64,000 nt of DNA, from contig WGML01000002.1 of assembly GCA_016125045.1 (NCBI GenBank), forward strand, positions 248,001 through 312,000, written 5' to 3'. Under the pieces are notes generated by a model. It searched no databases and was not told the origin of the DNA. It worked only from the letters and a program-made list of their open reading frames with translations. Below are positions 8,988 through 19,473 of the stretch, in pieces (position 1 is the first letter of the stretch; each line of letters opens with the position of its first letter). This stretch comes from a bacterium (lineage in GTDB: Bacteria; Pseudomonadota; Alphaproteobacteria; Caulobacterales; Hyphomonadaceae). A program made the translations under genes and the position numbers.

Positions 8988-9983
8988 ATGCCGGCGAAAT
9001 TTTTACGGTCCGTCCTTTCGTCGCTGGTGCCCATCTGGCTCACTGCAGGCTGTATCACGTCTTCCGTCATGTCTCAGCCGAGGACGTTATTGACGTCCGC
9101 GCCACCGAGCGTCCCCGCGTCGGAGCCCTTGCGCGTCCTCACCTGGAACATCGGCTACGGGGGCCTTGGCGAGGAGTCCGACTTCATCGCGGAAGGCGGC
9201 AAGCGCCTGCGCCCGCCAAGCCGAGCTGTCGTCGAAAAGAACGTCGCCGGGGTTGCTTCCATACTGGCGCGGGAAGCGCCGCCGGTCGTCTTCGTGCAGG
9301 AGGCGGCGGGCCGGGGCTTGCTCACCCGCAATGTTGATGTTGCGGATGGTGTGCGACGCGCGCTGCCGCGCCACCGCATGGTATTTGCGCCCGATGTGGC
9401 GAGTCGGCTCTGGCCGGGCGATTTGCGCCTCGTGCATGGGCCCGCGGTCCTGATCGAGGTCCGGCCGGGTTCCACAACCGTCCTCGATTTGCCGGATGAG
9501 CCGCGGGCGCTCGCCGGCCTGGTGCCGCGCAACTACCGGGCGATCGAGACCGATCTCGACGTCTCTGGCCGTCCCTGGACGCTGATCAATGTACACCTCG
9601 CGGCATACGAGTCCTCCGGCGTCCGGGAGTGGCAGCTGGCCGCTGTCCTGACCCATGGCGCCGCGCGCGCCGCCGAGGGAAGGGCGGTGATCATCGGGGG
9701 TGACTTCAACTTGTCGCTCGTCGAGGTGAGCGGCGGTGAGGATGCAGACGCGCGCCCCTTTCCGAAGGATCTCCTGCCCCGTGGTTGGCAGATCGTGTCT
9801 GATGGGCGGGCGACCGTGCGCAGCAAGGAAGGCCCGTGGCGTCCCGGCGTCTCGCGCACGTCCACCATCGATGGGTTCATTGTGTCACCGAATGTGCGCG
9901 TCCGCTCCGTCGAAACGCTGGATGAGGGATTTCGCTATTCCGACCATCAGCCCGTGGAGGGCGTCTTCGAGCGAATGGACTAG
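8988..9983 (+). CDS. Endonuclease/exonuclease/phosphatase-fold lipoprotein
   Basis: A 331-residue protein with an N-terminal lipobox (LTAGC, Cys22) and an EEP catalytic domain from about residue 48. Recognisable motifs are LTWNIGYGG, VFVQE (metal-binding Glu), INVHLAA, GGDFN, TIDGFIVS and the terminal SDHQPVEGVF with the catalytic Asp-His. The fold includes phosphodiesterases, sphingomyelinases and nucleases. A lipoprotein on the cell envelope would more likely act on a phosphodiester in a lipid or nucleic acid outside the cytoplasm; the exact substrate is unknown. It lies 17 bases after the TonB_C-like gene and is convergent with the LysR gene. Confidence 0.8.
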   Translation: MPAKFLRSVLSSLVPIWLTAGCITSSVMSQPRTLLTSAPPSVPASEPLRVLTWNIGYGGLGEESDFIAEGGKRLRPPSRAVVEKNVAGVASILAREAPPVVFVQEAAGRGLLTRNVDVADGVRRALPRHRMVFAPDVASRLWPGDLRLVHGPAVLIEVRPGSTTVLDLPDEPRALAGLVPRNYRAIETDLDVSGRPWTLINVHLAAYESSGVREWQLAAVLTHGAARAAEGRAVIIGGDFNLSLVEVSGGEDADARPFPKDLLPRGWQIVSDGRATVRSKEGPWRPGVSRTSTIDGFIVSPNVRVRSVETLDEGFRYSDHQPVEGVFERMD

Positions 9984-10007
9984 GCGCGTCCGCTGAGGCC
10001 CTGCGCC

Positions 10008-10901
10008 CTAGGGTCGCGCGCCGAACTTCGCCTCCAGCTTCTCGGCGAGGAAGTCGAATGCGCGGCGCACACGCACACTCGAGCGGAGTTCGGCGTGCGC
10101 CGTCAGCCAGATCGGCAGCGACCGGATCATCGCCTCCGGAAAGAGTCTGACAAGTTCCGGGTCGCTCTGCGCGAAACCGGTTTCTATCACGCCGACGCCG
10201 AAGCCTGCGCGCACAAGCTCGGGATGAACGAAGTGAGCGTCGGTTCGAAGGGCGAAGAAGTCGCGACTCACATCCACTCCCGCCGACTTGAACCCTGCGA
10301 CCATCTCGTCGGATCGGTCAAATCCGATCACATCGTGCGACAGCAGGTCCTCGGTGATCTCCGGACGTCCGCGCCGTTCGAGATAGCTGCGAGACGCGAA
10401 CACCCCAAGCGTCAGGTCGCCGACCTTTCTTGTGATCACATCGTTCTGAAGCGGGCGATACATTCGCACAGCGATGTCGGCTTCGCGCTTCAGCAGATTG
10501 TCGGTCTCGTTCGACGCGACGAGTTCGATCGCGATCTGTGGTTCAGCGATGCGAAGGGCCGTGAGGATTTGCGGCAGGCTGTACGCCGCCATCACTTGGC
10601 TCGCCGTGATGCGGACCGTCCCCGAAACCTGCTCGGACCGGCCGGTCGCGATGAGTTCAAGCTCATTCGCCGCCTGCGCCATCGCGAGCGCCTTCTCGAA
10701 GATTTCCGCCCCGGTTGCGGTGAGGGAAAGCCCGTCTGACCGTCTATCAAACAGGCGAAGCCCGACCTCCTCCTCAAGCATGGCGATGTGCCGGCTGAGC
10801 GTGGGTTGGCTTGCTCCGGTCGCGCGGGCTGCCGCGGAAAGCGAACCGTGCTCCGCCACCGCCACGAAGGACTGAAGCTTCGCCCAGTCGAGCGCCGTCA
10901 T
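10008..10901 (-). CDS. LysR-family transcriptional regulator
   Basis: A 297-residue LysR regulator. The N-terminal winged helix-turn-helix covers about residues 5-65 (LQSFVAVAEHGSLSAAARAT, QPTLSRHIAMLEEEVG, LFDRR). The effector-binding domain fills the rest (VRITASQVMAAYSLPQIL onwards). LysR proteins usually regulate a divergent neighbour. Here the divergent gene is the small UrcA-like exported protein, 185 bases away, but no T-N11-A operator stands out. The target is therefore unknown. Confidence 0.9.
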   Translation of the reverse strand: MTALDWAKLQSFVAVAEHGSLSAAARATGASQPTLSRHIAMLEEEVGLRLFDRRSDGLSLTATGAEIFEKALAMAQAANELELIATGRSEQVSGTVRITASQVMAAYSLPQILTALRIAEPQIAIELVASNETDNLLKREADIAVRMYRPLQNDVITRKVGDLTLGVFASRSYLERRGRPEITEDLLSHDVIGFDRSDEMVAGFKSAGVDVSRDFFALRTDAHFVHPELVRAGFGVGVIETGFAQSDPELVRLFPEAMIRSLPIWLTAHAELRSSVRVRRAFDFLAEKLEAKFGARP

Positions 10902-11086
10902 GCAGGGACTCTCATGCTTGCGTATCCAATTTTGAAAACCCTAAAGCCATTTCTGTCGGATCGAGTTTCATATTCGGATGGACTAGATCTGTCGTCAACG
11001 CTGATCTGGGGCGAAGACCTCTGCGGCGCTGAACGCCAACCCTCCTCGAGGCGCCAGCCGGCTCCTCCCTTAAAAGGACAGAGACC

Positions 11087-11413
11087 ATGAACATCCCCTC
11101 GCTCATTCTCGCCGCCGTTGCAGTCGGTGTCGTCGCAGCGCCCATCATTCAGCAAGCGGGTGCGGAGACCCGCGATGCCAGCCGCGCCGTGACCGCTGAA
11201 CTCAAGATCGACGCCGCCGGGTCGTTTGTGTCCGACCGCGACGGCATACAGACGCGTATCGCCGAAGCGGCGCACGACCTGTGTGCGGATGCCGTGGTCC
11301 GCTCCCCGCTCGACCCCCGCGGTGTCCGGATCTGTGAGCGGGAAGCTGAAGCCGCCGCGCTGGCGCAGCTCAACGAAACCGACGGCATGAAGATCATCGC
11401 GGGCCGGGACTGA
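11087..11413 (+). CDS. Small exported protein, UrcA-like
   Basis: A 108-residue protein with a signal peptide (ending AGA/ET) and a short mature domain. The pattern of a beta segment, then GIQTRIAEAAHDLC, then a second Cys (RICEREA) resembles the UrcA family, small periplasmic proteins of unknown function common in Caulobacterales and sphingomonads. The match is by pattern only and is not strong. An AAGGA site precedes the ATG. A clear intrinsic terminator follows at 11446-11478, so it is a one-gene transcript. Confidence 0.6.
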   Translation: MNIPSLILAAVAVGVVAAPIIQQAGAETRDASRAVTAELKIDAAGSFVSDRDGIQTRIAEAAHDLCADAVVRSPLDPRGVRICEREAEAAALAQLNETDGMKIIAGRD

Positions 11414-11445
11414 CCCTTACACCAACCCCGCTCATGCAATCGTGG

Positions 11446-11478
11446 ACGGCGACCGGAACCCCGGTCGCCGTTTGCTTT
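11446..11478 (+). terminator. Intrinsic terminator after the UrcA-like gene
   Basis: A perfect 11-bp stem ACGGCGACCGG / CCGGTCGCCGT with loop AACC (11446-11471), followed by a short T-rich run (TTGCTTTC). It lies 32 bases past the UrcA-like stop codon. Confidence 0.7.
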
Positions 11479-11555
11479 CGGGGCCGGGTGCGCCATTCTT
11501 GCTCAGCACCCATGCGGCGTGGAACGCTGCGGCGCTCCCGAAGGAAGGTGACGCC

Positions 11556-12500
11556 ATGCTCGACCACACCTTGTTGATCTCAACCTGGGCCGACGGCCTG
11601 TTCTGCCTGACGAATGGCGATGTGCGCCAGGAGATCGCTGACCAACCGGTGCGCGGGATGGCTCGGGACGGGCGCGGAGGAGTTCTGGCGATCGTCGGCG
11701 GGCGATCGGTTCACCGTCGAACACCGGAGGGCCAATGGCATGTCGTGGCGACGGGAGAGATTGATCTGTCCTGCTGCCTGGTGGTGGGAAACGATCTGAT
11801 CGTCGGGACCGATGACGCGCGTCTACTCCGAGCGGATGCGGATGGCGCTCTCATTCCGCTTTCAGGCTTCGACGCCGTGGAGGATCGCGCCGACTGGTAC
11901 GCCGGAACGGCCCTTGTCGACGGTGTGCTGCGCGGCCCCCCGCTCGGGGTGCGCTCGATGGCGGCGACCTGCGATGGGACGGTGTGGCTCGCTAATGTGC
12001 ATGTCGGCGGGATCCCGCGATCCACCAATCAAGGCGCTGTCTGGCGTCCGACGATTGAAGTCGACAGCGATGTGCATGAGGTGTGTGCACACGCCAGCAG
12101 GCCCGATCTCGTCGTCGCCGCGGCTGCGGTGGGACTGTGCGTCAGCCGGGACGCTGGCGCGACCTGGACGATCGAGACGGACGGGCTTCACGCGCCGCAC
12201 TGTTCGGCGGTGGCTTTCATCGGCGACACCATCCTCGTGTCGGCGTCCGAGGACCCGTTTTCGGAGCGCGGCGCGGTTTACCGACGCGATGTGGACGCAG
12301 CGGGTTCCCTGCAGCCTGTGGGCGGCGGTCTTCCGAGATGGTTGGCGGGCGTCCCCGACACGCAATGCATCAGTGCGCACGGTCGCCAAGCGGCGGTGAT
12401 CGACGGATCCGGCCGCCTCTACCTGTCACATGATGAGGCGGCGACATGGTCGCAACCGATCGATCGCCTGATCCCCGCCAGCGGAGTCATTCTTCTCTGA
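11556..12500 (+). CDS. Beta-propeller protein with Asp-box (BNR-like) motifs
   Basis: A 314-residue protein without a signal peptide. It has repeated propeller-like strands and two or more Asp-box motifs (CVSRDAGATW, YLSHDEAATW) as found in sialidase-like and WD40/YVTN-type photosystem-stability-like propellers. No catalytic sialidase residues can be assigned. The start at 11556 follows AAGG; an in-frame start at 11442 lies inside the terminator hairpin and is rejected. The gene converges on clpB with 22 bases between stops. Function unknown. Confidence 0.65.
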   Translation: MLDHTLLISTWADGLFCLTNGDVRQEIADQPVRGMARDGRGGVLAIVGGRSVHRRTPEGQWHVVATGEIDLSCCLVVGNDLIVGTDDARLLRADADGALIPLSGFDAVEDRADWYAGTALVDGVLRGPPLGVRSMAATCDGTVWLANVHVGGIPRSTNQGAVWRPTIEVDSDVHEVCAHASRPDLVVAAAAVGLCVSRDAGATWTIETDGLHAPHCSAVAFIGDTILVSASEDPFSERGAVYRRDVDAAGSLQPVGGGLPRWLAGVPDTQCISAHGRQAAVIDGSGRLYLSHDEAATWSQPIDRLIPASGVILL

Positions 12501-12522
12501 CCTGAGTGGGGGCGTCGCCGGA

Positions 12523-15135
<2,613 letters not shown>

Positions 15136-15187
15136 GAGTAAGGCGTCCCTTGGTGCGTCCCGGAAAGATAGGCGTCGTCAGACCGAG

Positions 15188-15216
15188 AGGTAGGTGTGGC
15201 AAAATTGCAACGCAAG
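15188..15216 (-). promoter_or_regulatory. Candidate sigma-32 heat-shock promoter of clpB
   Basis: On the minus strand CTTG (15216-15213) is followed after exactly 18 bases by CCTACCT (15194-15188). This matches the alphaproteobacterial heat-shock consensus CTTG-N17/18-CYTATNT with one mismatch in the -10 part. It lies about 50 bases upstream of the clpB ATG, a normal distance for a chaperone gene. Confidence 0.55.
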
Positions 15217-15347
15217 TGTTGCCCGTTGGGAACAGCGCCAACTCTCGCGTCACTTCCGCAAGGTTGAGCGTTTCGCCTCGCTCTTCCGGTTGGTTTGCGT
15301 TAACCTTTGGCGGGTAGCTGGGCGCTCGCATGATTAGAGGGTGTCGT

Positions 15348-16043
15348 ATGACCCGGGTCTTTGCTGCATCGGCGTTGGCCGCGATCATGGCGGTTGGGTC
15401 CTGCGCCACGGGAACCGCAACCCGCCCGGTCGGCCCTTCGGTGCCGTCTGCTTCGGAGCCCAACTCACCTCCCGTTGCACCGAACATTCCCCGGTCCGCT
15501 TCATTCGCACCGGATTCGACCCTCGAATTATGTCCGAGACTTCGCGTTGCAAACGCGCCCGAAACGGACGGAACCCTTAAGGTGCGAGATTTTCGGCCGT
15601 TCATCCGGATCGAGAACGCTGTGACGATGGCGGTGGTGCCGACCCGTTCGGCCTGTCTCAGCTCAGGCTTCGGTGATCGGAGCGGCCGGTTGCACAAGGG
15701 GATAGACGTGCAGGGGCGCCCGGCTGGCATGGTGTACGCTGCTGCGGACGGCGTGGTCATCGAGCGCAATTTTCACCGCGACTATGGCCATCAGGTTGTC
15801 ATTGATCATGGTTCGGGCGTCTTCGCTCGCTACGCTCATCTCGAAACCAACCAGAGTGCACCGCCGCCGGGAGCCAGCATCAAGTTTGGCGCGCCGCTCG
15901 GACAAATGGGCGGGACAGCTGACCCGCCGGTCGCTGTGCATCTCCATTTCGAAGTCCTCACCGGGGCTTATGTGTTTCCGGCGGGTTCGTTTGCTTTGAC
16001 CCCGCGAGACCCTTTCGACTATCCCTATGTCGCGGCGGACTAA
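15348..16043 (+). CDS. M23-family (LytM-type) peptidase, probable lipoprotein
   Basis: A 231-residue protein. The N-terminus is a short signal ending in AVGSC (Cys19), a plausible lipobox, then a proline/serine-rich linker. The C-terminal half is an M23 domain with the zinc motifs LHKGIDVQG (HxxxD) and HLHFEV (HxH), and GHQVVIDHGSGVFARYAHL between them. All metal ligands are present, so it is probably an active peptidoglycan endopeptidase. The ATG at 15348 is preferred over 15330 because GAGGG lies 6 bases upstream of it. The VOC gene follows after 9 bases. Confidence 0.85.
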   Translation: MTRVFAASALAAIMAVGSCATGTATRPVGPSVPSASEPNSPPVAPNIPRSASFAPDSTLELCPRLRVANAPETDGTLKVRDFRPFIRIENAVTMAVVPTRSACLSSGFGDRSGRLHKGIDVQGRPAGMVYAAADGVVIERNFHRDYGHQVVIDHGSGVFARYAHLETNQSAPPPGASIKFGAPLGQMGGTADPPVAVHLHFEVLTGAYVFPAGSFALTPRDPFDYPYVAAD

Positions 16044-16052
16044 GGGCCGGAC

Positions 16053-16448
16053 GTGAAATTCAACCATGTCACCCTGTTCGTGTCGGACTTTGAGCGGTCG
16101 AAGACATTTTATGCGCGGCTCGGCCTCACGGTCATTGTTGATGCCCCGCCGCGCTATGCCCGGTTTGAAACCGATGGCGACTCCGGGACGGTCTCGATCG
16201 AGACCTCGCCTGGCGCACCGATCGGCGGGGGCCAGATCTTGCTCTATTTCGAATGTGACGACCTGGATGATCGTTACCGGCGGCTGGAGCACGCAGGCTT
16301 CGTCTTTGAACAGAGGCCGACCGACATGCCCTATCTCTGGCGCGAAGCCCGGCTGAAGGATCCGGACGGATATGAGATTCGGCTCTATCAGGCCGGTGAA
16401 AACCGTCGGCATCCGCCTTGGCGGTTTGATGTCGACGAATCGGACTGA
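16053..16448 (+). CDS. VOC-family (glyoxalase-fold) protein
   Basis: A 131-residue single-domain vicinal oxygen chelate protein. It opens with KFNHVTLFVSDFERSKTFYARLGL and closes with ARLKDPDGYEIRLYQ, the two halves of the VOC fold, each carrying candidate metal ligands (His5, Glu near the end). It begins with GTG at 16053, with an AAGGG site 5 bases upstream and the preceding M23 stop 9 bases away. Members include glyoxalase I, dioxygenases and resistance proteins; the activity here is not known. Confidence 0.85.
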   Translation: MKFNHVTLFVSDFERSKTFYARLGLTVIVDAPPRYARFETDGDSGTVSIETSPGAPIGGGQILLYFECDDLDDRYRRLEHAGFVFEQRPTDMPYLWREARLKDPDGYEIRLYQAGENRRHPPWRFDVDESD

Positions 16449-16604
16449 TTACGGGTCGGGTCTTGCGCGAAAATGAGAATTGCTCATTTGTTTGTGCCAT
16501 ATTTCAACCCCTGGAGTGACGCATTTACCCGCCCTGCGTTGTCGCGCTAGAAGCAGGTTGGTCGATTAAGAGGGCTCGCTGCAGGGCCCGAGGGTCAGTT
16601 TCAT

Positions 16605-17279
16605 ATGCGAGAGCGAACCACCCGGCGTCCCGAGGTGGCCGATGATGGCCAGCCCGCCGGCGATCATCCGGTTGAAGGTCCGCGGACCGAGCATCGGCGG
16701 GCCGCATTTTTGGCGGCCGCAAAGGAAGTCTTCCTGGAGCATGGTTACGCCGATGCGAGCATGGCTGAGATTGTGCGGCGGGCGGGGGGGTCGCTGGCGA
16801 CGCTGTACCAGCTGTTTGGCGACAAGCGGGCCTTGTTCGTCGCGGCCGTGGATGACCGGGTGGCGTCACTTACCCAACAGATGCAGATGGAGCACGAAGC
16901 GAACGCTCCACTCGAGGAGGGCCTCGCGCGCATCGGACGTGACTATCTGAGGCGCATGCTTGAACCCGAAGCGCTCGATCTTGCGCGTCTGCTCATCGGC
17001 AAGGCCCGTTCGTTCCCCGACCTCCCACGCGACTATCTACAAACAGGGCAGGAGAGGGTGCGCCGTCCCCTTGCGGACTACCTGGCGAGCCGTTCGACGG
17101 CGGGCGAGATCACTCTGTCGGACCCACAGGATGCAGCGGCCGTATTTCTGGACCTGTTGAGGGCGAGACTGCTCATGCGTTCCCTCATCGACCCTGACTA
17201 TAGGGCGACTGAAGATGAGATCGAAACGGCGGTGCAACGGTCGATTCGGATCTTTCGAGGTGGAGCCGCGGCGCTCTGA
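16605..17279 (+). CDS. TetR-family transcriptional regulator
   Basis: A 224-residue TetR regulator. After a 30-residue charged extension comes the helix-turn-helix (FLAAAKEVFLEHGYADASMAEIVRRAGGSLATLYQLFGDKRALF, about residues 35-78 in total). The C-terminal domain resembles the AefR-like type (QTGQERVRRPLADYL). No obvious target gene is adjacent: the left neighbour is a VOC gene on the same strand and the right neighbour is convergent. The ligand is unknown. Confidence 0.88.
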   Translation: MRERTTRRPEVADDGQPAGDHPVEGPRTEHRRAAFLAAAKEVFLEHGYADASMAEIVRRAGGSLATLYQLFGDKRALFVAAVDDRVASLTQQMQMEHEANAPLEEGLARIGRDYLRRMLEPEALDLARLLIGKARSFPDLPRDYLQTGQERVRRPLADYLASRSTAGEITLSDPQDAAAVFLDLLRARLLMRSLIDPDYRATEDEIETAVQRSIRIFRGGAAAL

Positions 17280-17306
17280 AAGATGAGGCGATGACGCAGG
17301 GGACGC

Positions 17307-17789
17307 CTAGCGTCCACACTTCCGCCAGCTCAACGGTGTCGCGTCCGATCCGTCCAGTTTCGAGATGGTTGCAGACAAGGCGTTTCGACCCGATCGCATG
17401 TACGAAATACGCTGCGGAAAGTCATGCTCCGGGTTGATGAAGGAGATTGTCTCTTCAGCGTCCTCCGAATTCGGCGCCGGGTCTGCCTCGACGAAGACGA
17501 TCGGCCCCTGACCCTCCGGATAGACATAGTAGATTGCTGTGCTGGGACGAAGATCGATGCGGGCTTGCTCGAAATGCCGCAAACCGTTCTCTTGGAAGGT
17601 CACGGCGTGACCGAACATCAGCCCGCCGGTGAGTCCTGTCCAGATCTCTCGATTGGCGCCATCCGCAGATTCCCAGCACCCGGCAAGCCACGCAAGCCGT
17701 CCGGATTCATCCGCACTCGGGCCGGATGCGCATCCCGCGATGAGCCCGGTCGCGAGGGCGCAAGCCACGAGACGCTTCGCATGAGTCAT
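17307..17789 (-). CDS. DUF6265-type lipoprotein
   Basis: A 160-residue protein. The lipobox LIAGC is at residues 16-20. The mature domain begins LAWLAGCWESADG and continues with the GGLMFGHAVTF block and a FEQARIDLRPS stretch, the pattern of DUF6265, a small beta-barrel-like domain of unknown function. The start at 17789 has GGAGCGAG upstream. It follows the long M23 gene on the same strand (88 bases apart) and is convergent with the TetR gene. Confidence 0.7.
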   Translation of the reverse strand: MTHAKRLVACALATGLIAGCASGPSADESGRLAWLAGCWESADGANREIWTGLTGGLMFGHAVTFQENGLRHFEQARIDLRPSTAIYYVYPEGQGPIVFVEADPAPNSEDAEETISFINPEHDFPQRISYMRSGRNALSATISKLDGSDATPLSWRKCGR

Positions 17790-17876
17790 GAGGCTCGCTC
17801 CGCAGTGTCGATGGGCGGTGTCGCCCAGAACGTCGTTCACAAAGCCGTCCGGCTGCATGCGTCGATCCGGGGCGGC

Positions 17877-19331
17877 TCAATTGGGGAGACGCGTCGCGCC
17901 AAACACGCCCGCAGGGGACACGACATCGCCGCTCGCGCCTGAGGATACAACGAAATCGGTCGCCGCCGCAGCCTCGAAGTCGGCCGAGGCGATCAGGTCC
18001 GAACCGGGGAGCGGCGTTTCGGCCGACCCTTTGACCGGAAGCGCCGTCGCGCGCAATGCGTCGATGCGCGCGCGTTCTGCTTCGAACGCCTGAAGCACGT
18101 CCCCTTCCAGTTTCCGCCCGCGCGGAAGCTTGAGCGACATCGCGTTCACAGGTTTGCCGTTGATATATACCTCATAGTGCAGGTGGGGGCCGGTCGACCG
18201 TCCGGTCGTCCCGACATATCCGATCACTTCGCCCTGCCGGACGCGTTGTCCCGCCTTGGCGCGCTTCGAGAAGCCGTTGAGGTGCGCGTAAGCGGTCTTG
18301 TACCCATTGGCGTGGCGGATGCGAACGTAGTTTCCATAGGTCCCGTAGCGATCCGCGCGTTCAATCACGCCATTGCCCGCCGCATAGATCGGCGTGCCGC
18401 GCGGGGCCGCAAAGTCAGTGCCCTTGTGCAGTTTTGTGTAGCCAAGGATCGGGTGTTTGCGGTTGCCGAACCCGGAAGACAGCCGAGCCCCGTTGATGGG
18501 CGTGCGCATGAGAAATTTCTTCGCGCTCTGGCCGGTCTCGTCGAAATAGTCGGTGACATTGTCGTCATCAGGCGTGAAGCGGTAGAACCGCTTTTCCTTT
18601 ATCGTCTGGCCCTTTAGCGCCGCGTAAAGCACCGCCCCGGTCTTGACGGCCTTTCCGCGTTCGTCCGCGAATGTCTCGTAAACGATCTCGAATTCGTCCC
18701 CGGGCCAAATCTCTCTCTGAAAATCTACATCGTATGCAAAAATTTCTGCAAAATCGACCACTTGCTGGTCAGTGGCTCCCTGTGACAGCGCGGTCTCGTA
18801 GATCGATCCCTTGATCTCTCCGGCGGTCTTGGCCACGGACGGGGTGAGTTGGGCCTGAAGATCGTGCCGCTTCCAGTCACCTTTTGAGTTCCGTGCAACC
18901 AGAAGGTGGCGTCCTGGTTCCGGTCGAATCGAGACGCCGATCAGTCTTGGTGTTGCGTCGTCCGCCCCGGTTTCGACAAACGCGGTGACCTGGTCGCCGG
19001 GCTTGGAGTACCGCAGGTCGGTGAGTGCACTCATGGCGACCACTGCCCCGCTTGCATCGGACCTTTCGGCGCCCGCGCGAACGAGAACGTCCATCAGCGT
19101 GTCGCGGCGCTTGAACGCCACTTTGCGGATATCTGTGGTCGAAGACGAAATCTTATCAGCGCTGGTGAATGCAGAGGCTATGATCCGTGGATCCGGACGC
19201 GACACCGCGTCCTCTTGGGTCAGCGGCGTGGTGGGTCGCCCTGACCCAGCAACGCCGATTCCGACCAAACCTGCCCCAATAAACACGGCCACGGCCGTGT
19301 CCAGCCCCCAATCAAACTTCAAGGTTTTCAT
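17877..19331 (-). CDS. Membrane-anchored M23 peptidase with long N-terminal region
   Basis: A 484-residue envelope peptidase. A single membrane segment near residues 10-30 (TAVAVFIGAGLVGIGVAG) anchors it, followed by an OapA/LysM-like periplasmic region and the M23 domain at about 300-410. Zinc motifs are LHKGTDFAAPRGTPI (HxxxD) and GPHLHYEVY (HxH); SSGFGNRKHPILG and NGYKTAYAHLNGF are also typical. All ligands are present, so it is probably an active cell-wall DD-endopeptidase of the MepM type. It is divergent from ydbH with 142 bases between starts. Confidence 0.9.
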   Translation of the reverse strand: MKTLKFDWGLDTAVAVFIGAGLVGIGVAGSGRPTTPLTQEDAVSRPDPRIIASAFTSADKISSSTTDIRKVAFKRRDTLMDVLVRAGAERSDASGAVVAMSALTDLRYSKPGDQVTAFVETGADDATPRLIGVSIRPEPGRHLLVARNSKGDWKRHDLQAQLTPSVAKTAGEIKGSIYETALSQGATDQQVVDFAEIFAYDVDFQREIWPGDEFEIVYETFADERGKAVKTGAVLYAALKGQTIKEKRFYRFTPDDDNVTDYFDETGQSAKKFLMRTPINGARLSSGFGNRKHPILGYTKLHKGTDFAAPRGTPIYAAGNGVIERADRYGTYGNYVRIRHANGYKTAYAHLNGFSKRAKAGQRVRQGEVIGYVGTTGRSTGPHLHYEVYINGKPVNAMSLKLPRGRKLEGDVLQAFEAERARIDALRATALPVKGSAETPLPGSDLIASADFEAAAATDFVVSSGASGDVVSPAGVFGATRLPN

Positions 19332-19473
19332 GGGTGCTCCAGAATAAACAACACTGAGCCCGGCTGCACCCCCTCCGGAGCAGGGACTTCACATGACGGC
19401 GCGACATCCAACAGATTCACAGGTAAAGCACTCCCGTGGCGAGAGACAAGCGCTAACCGCACCATAAAGCGCG

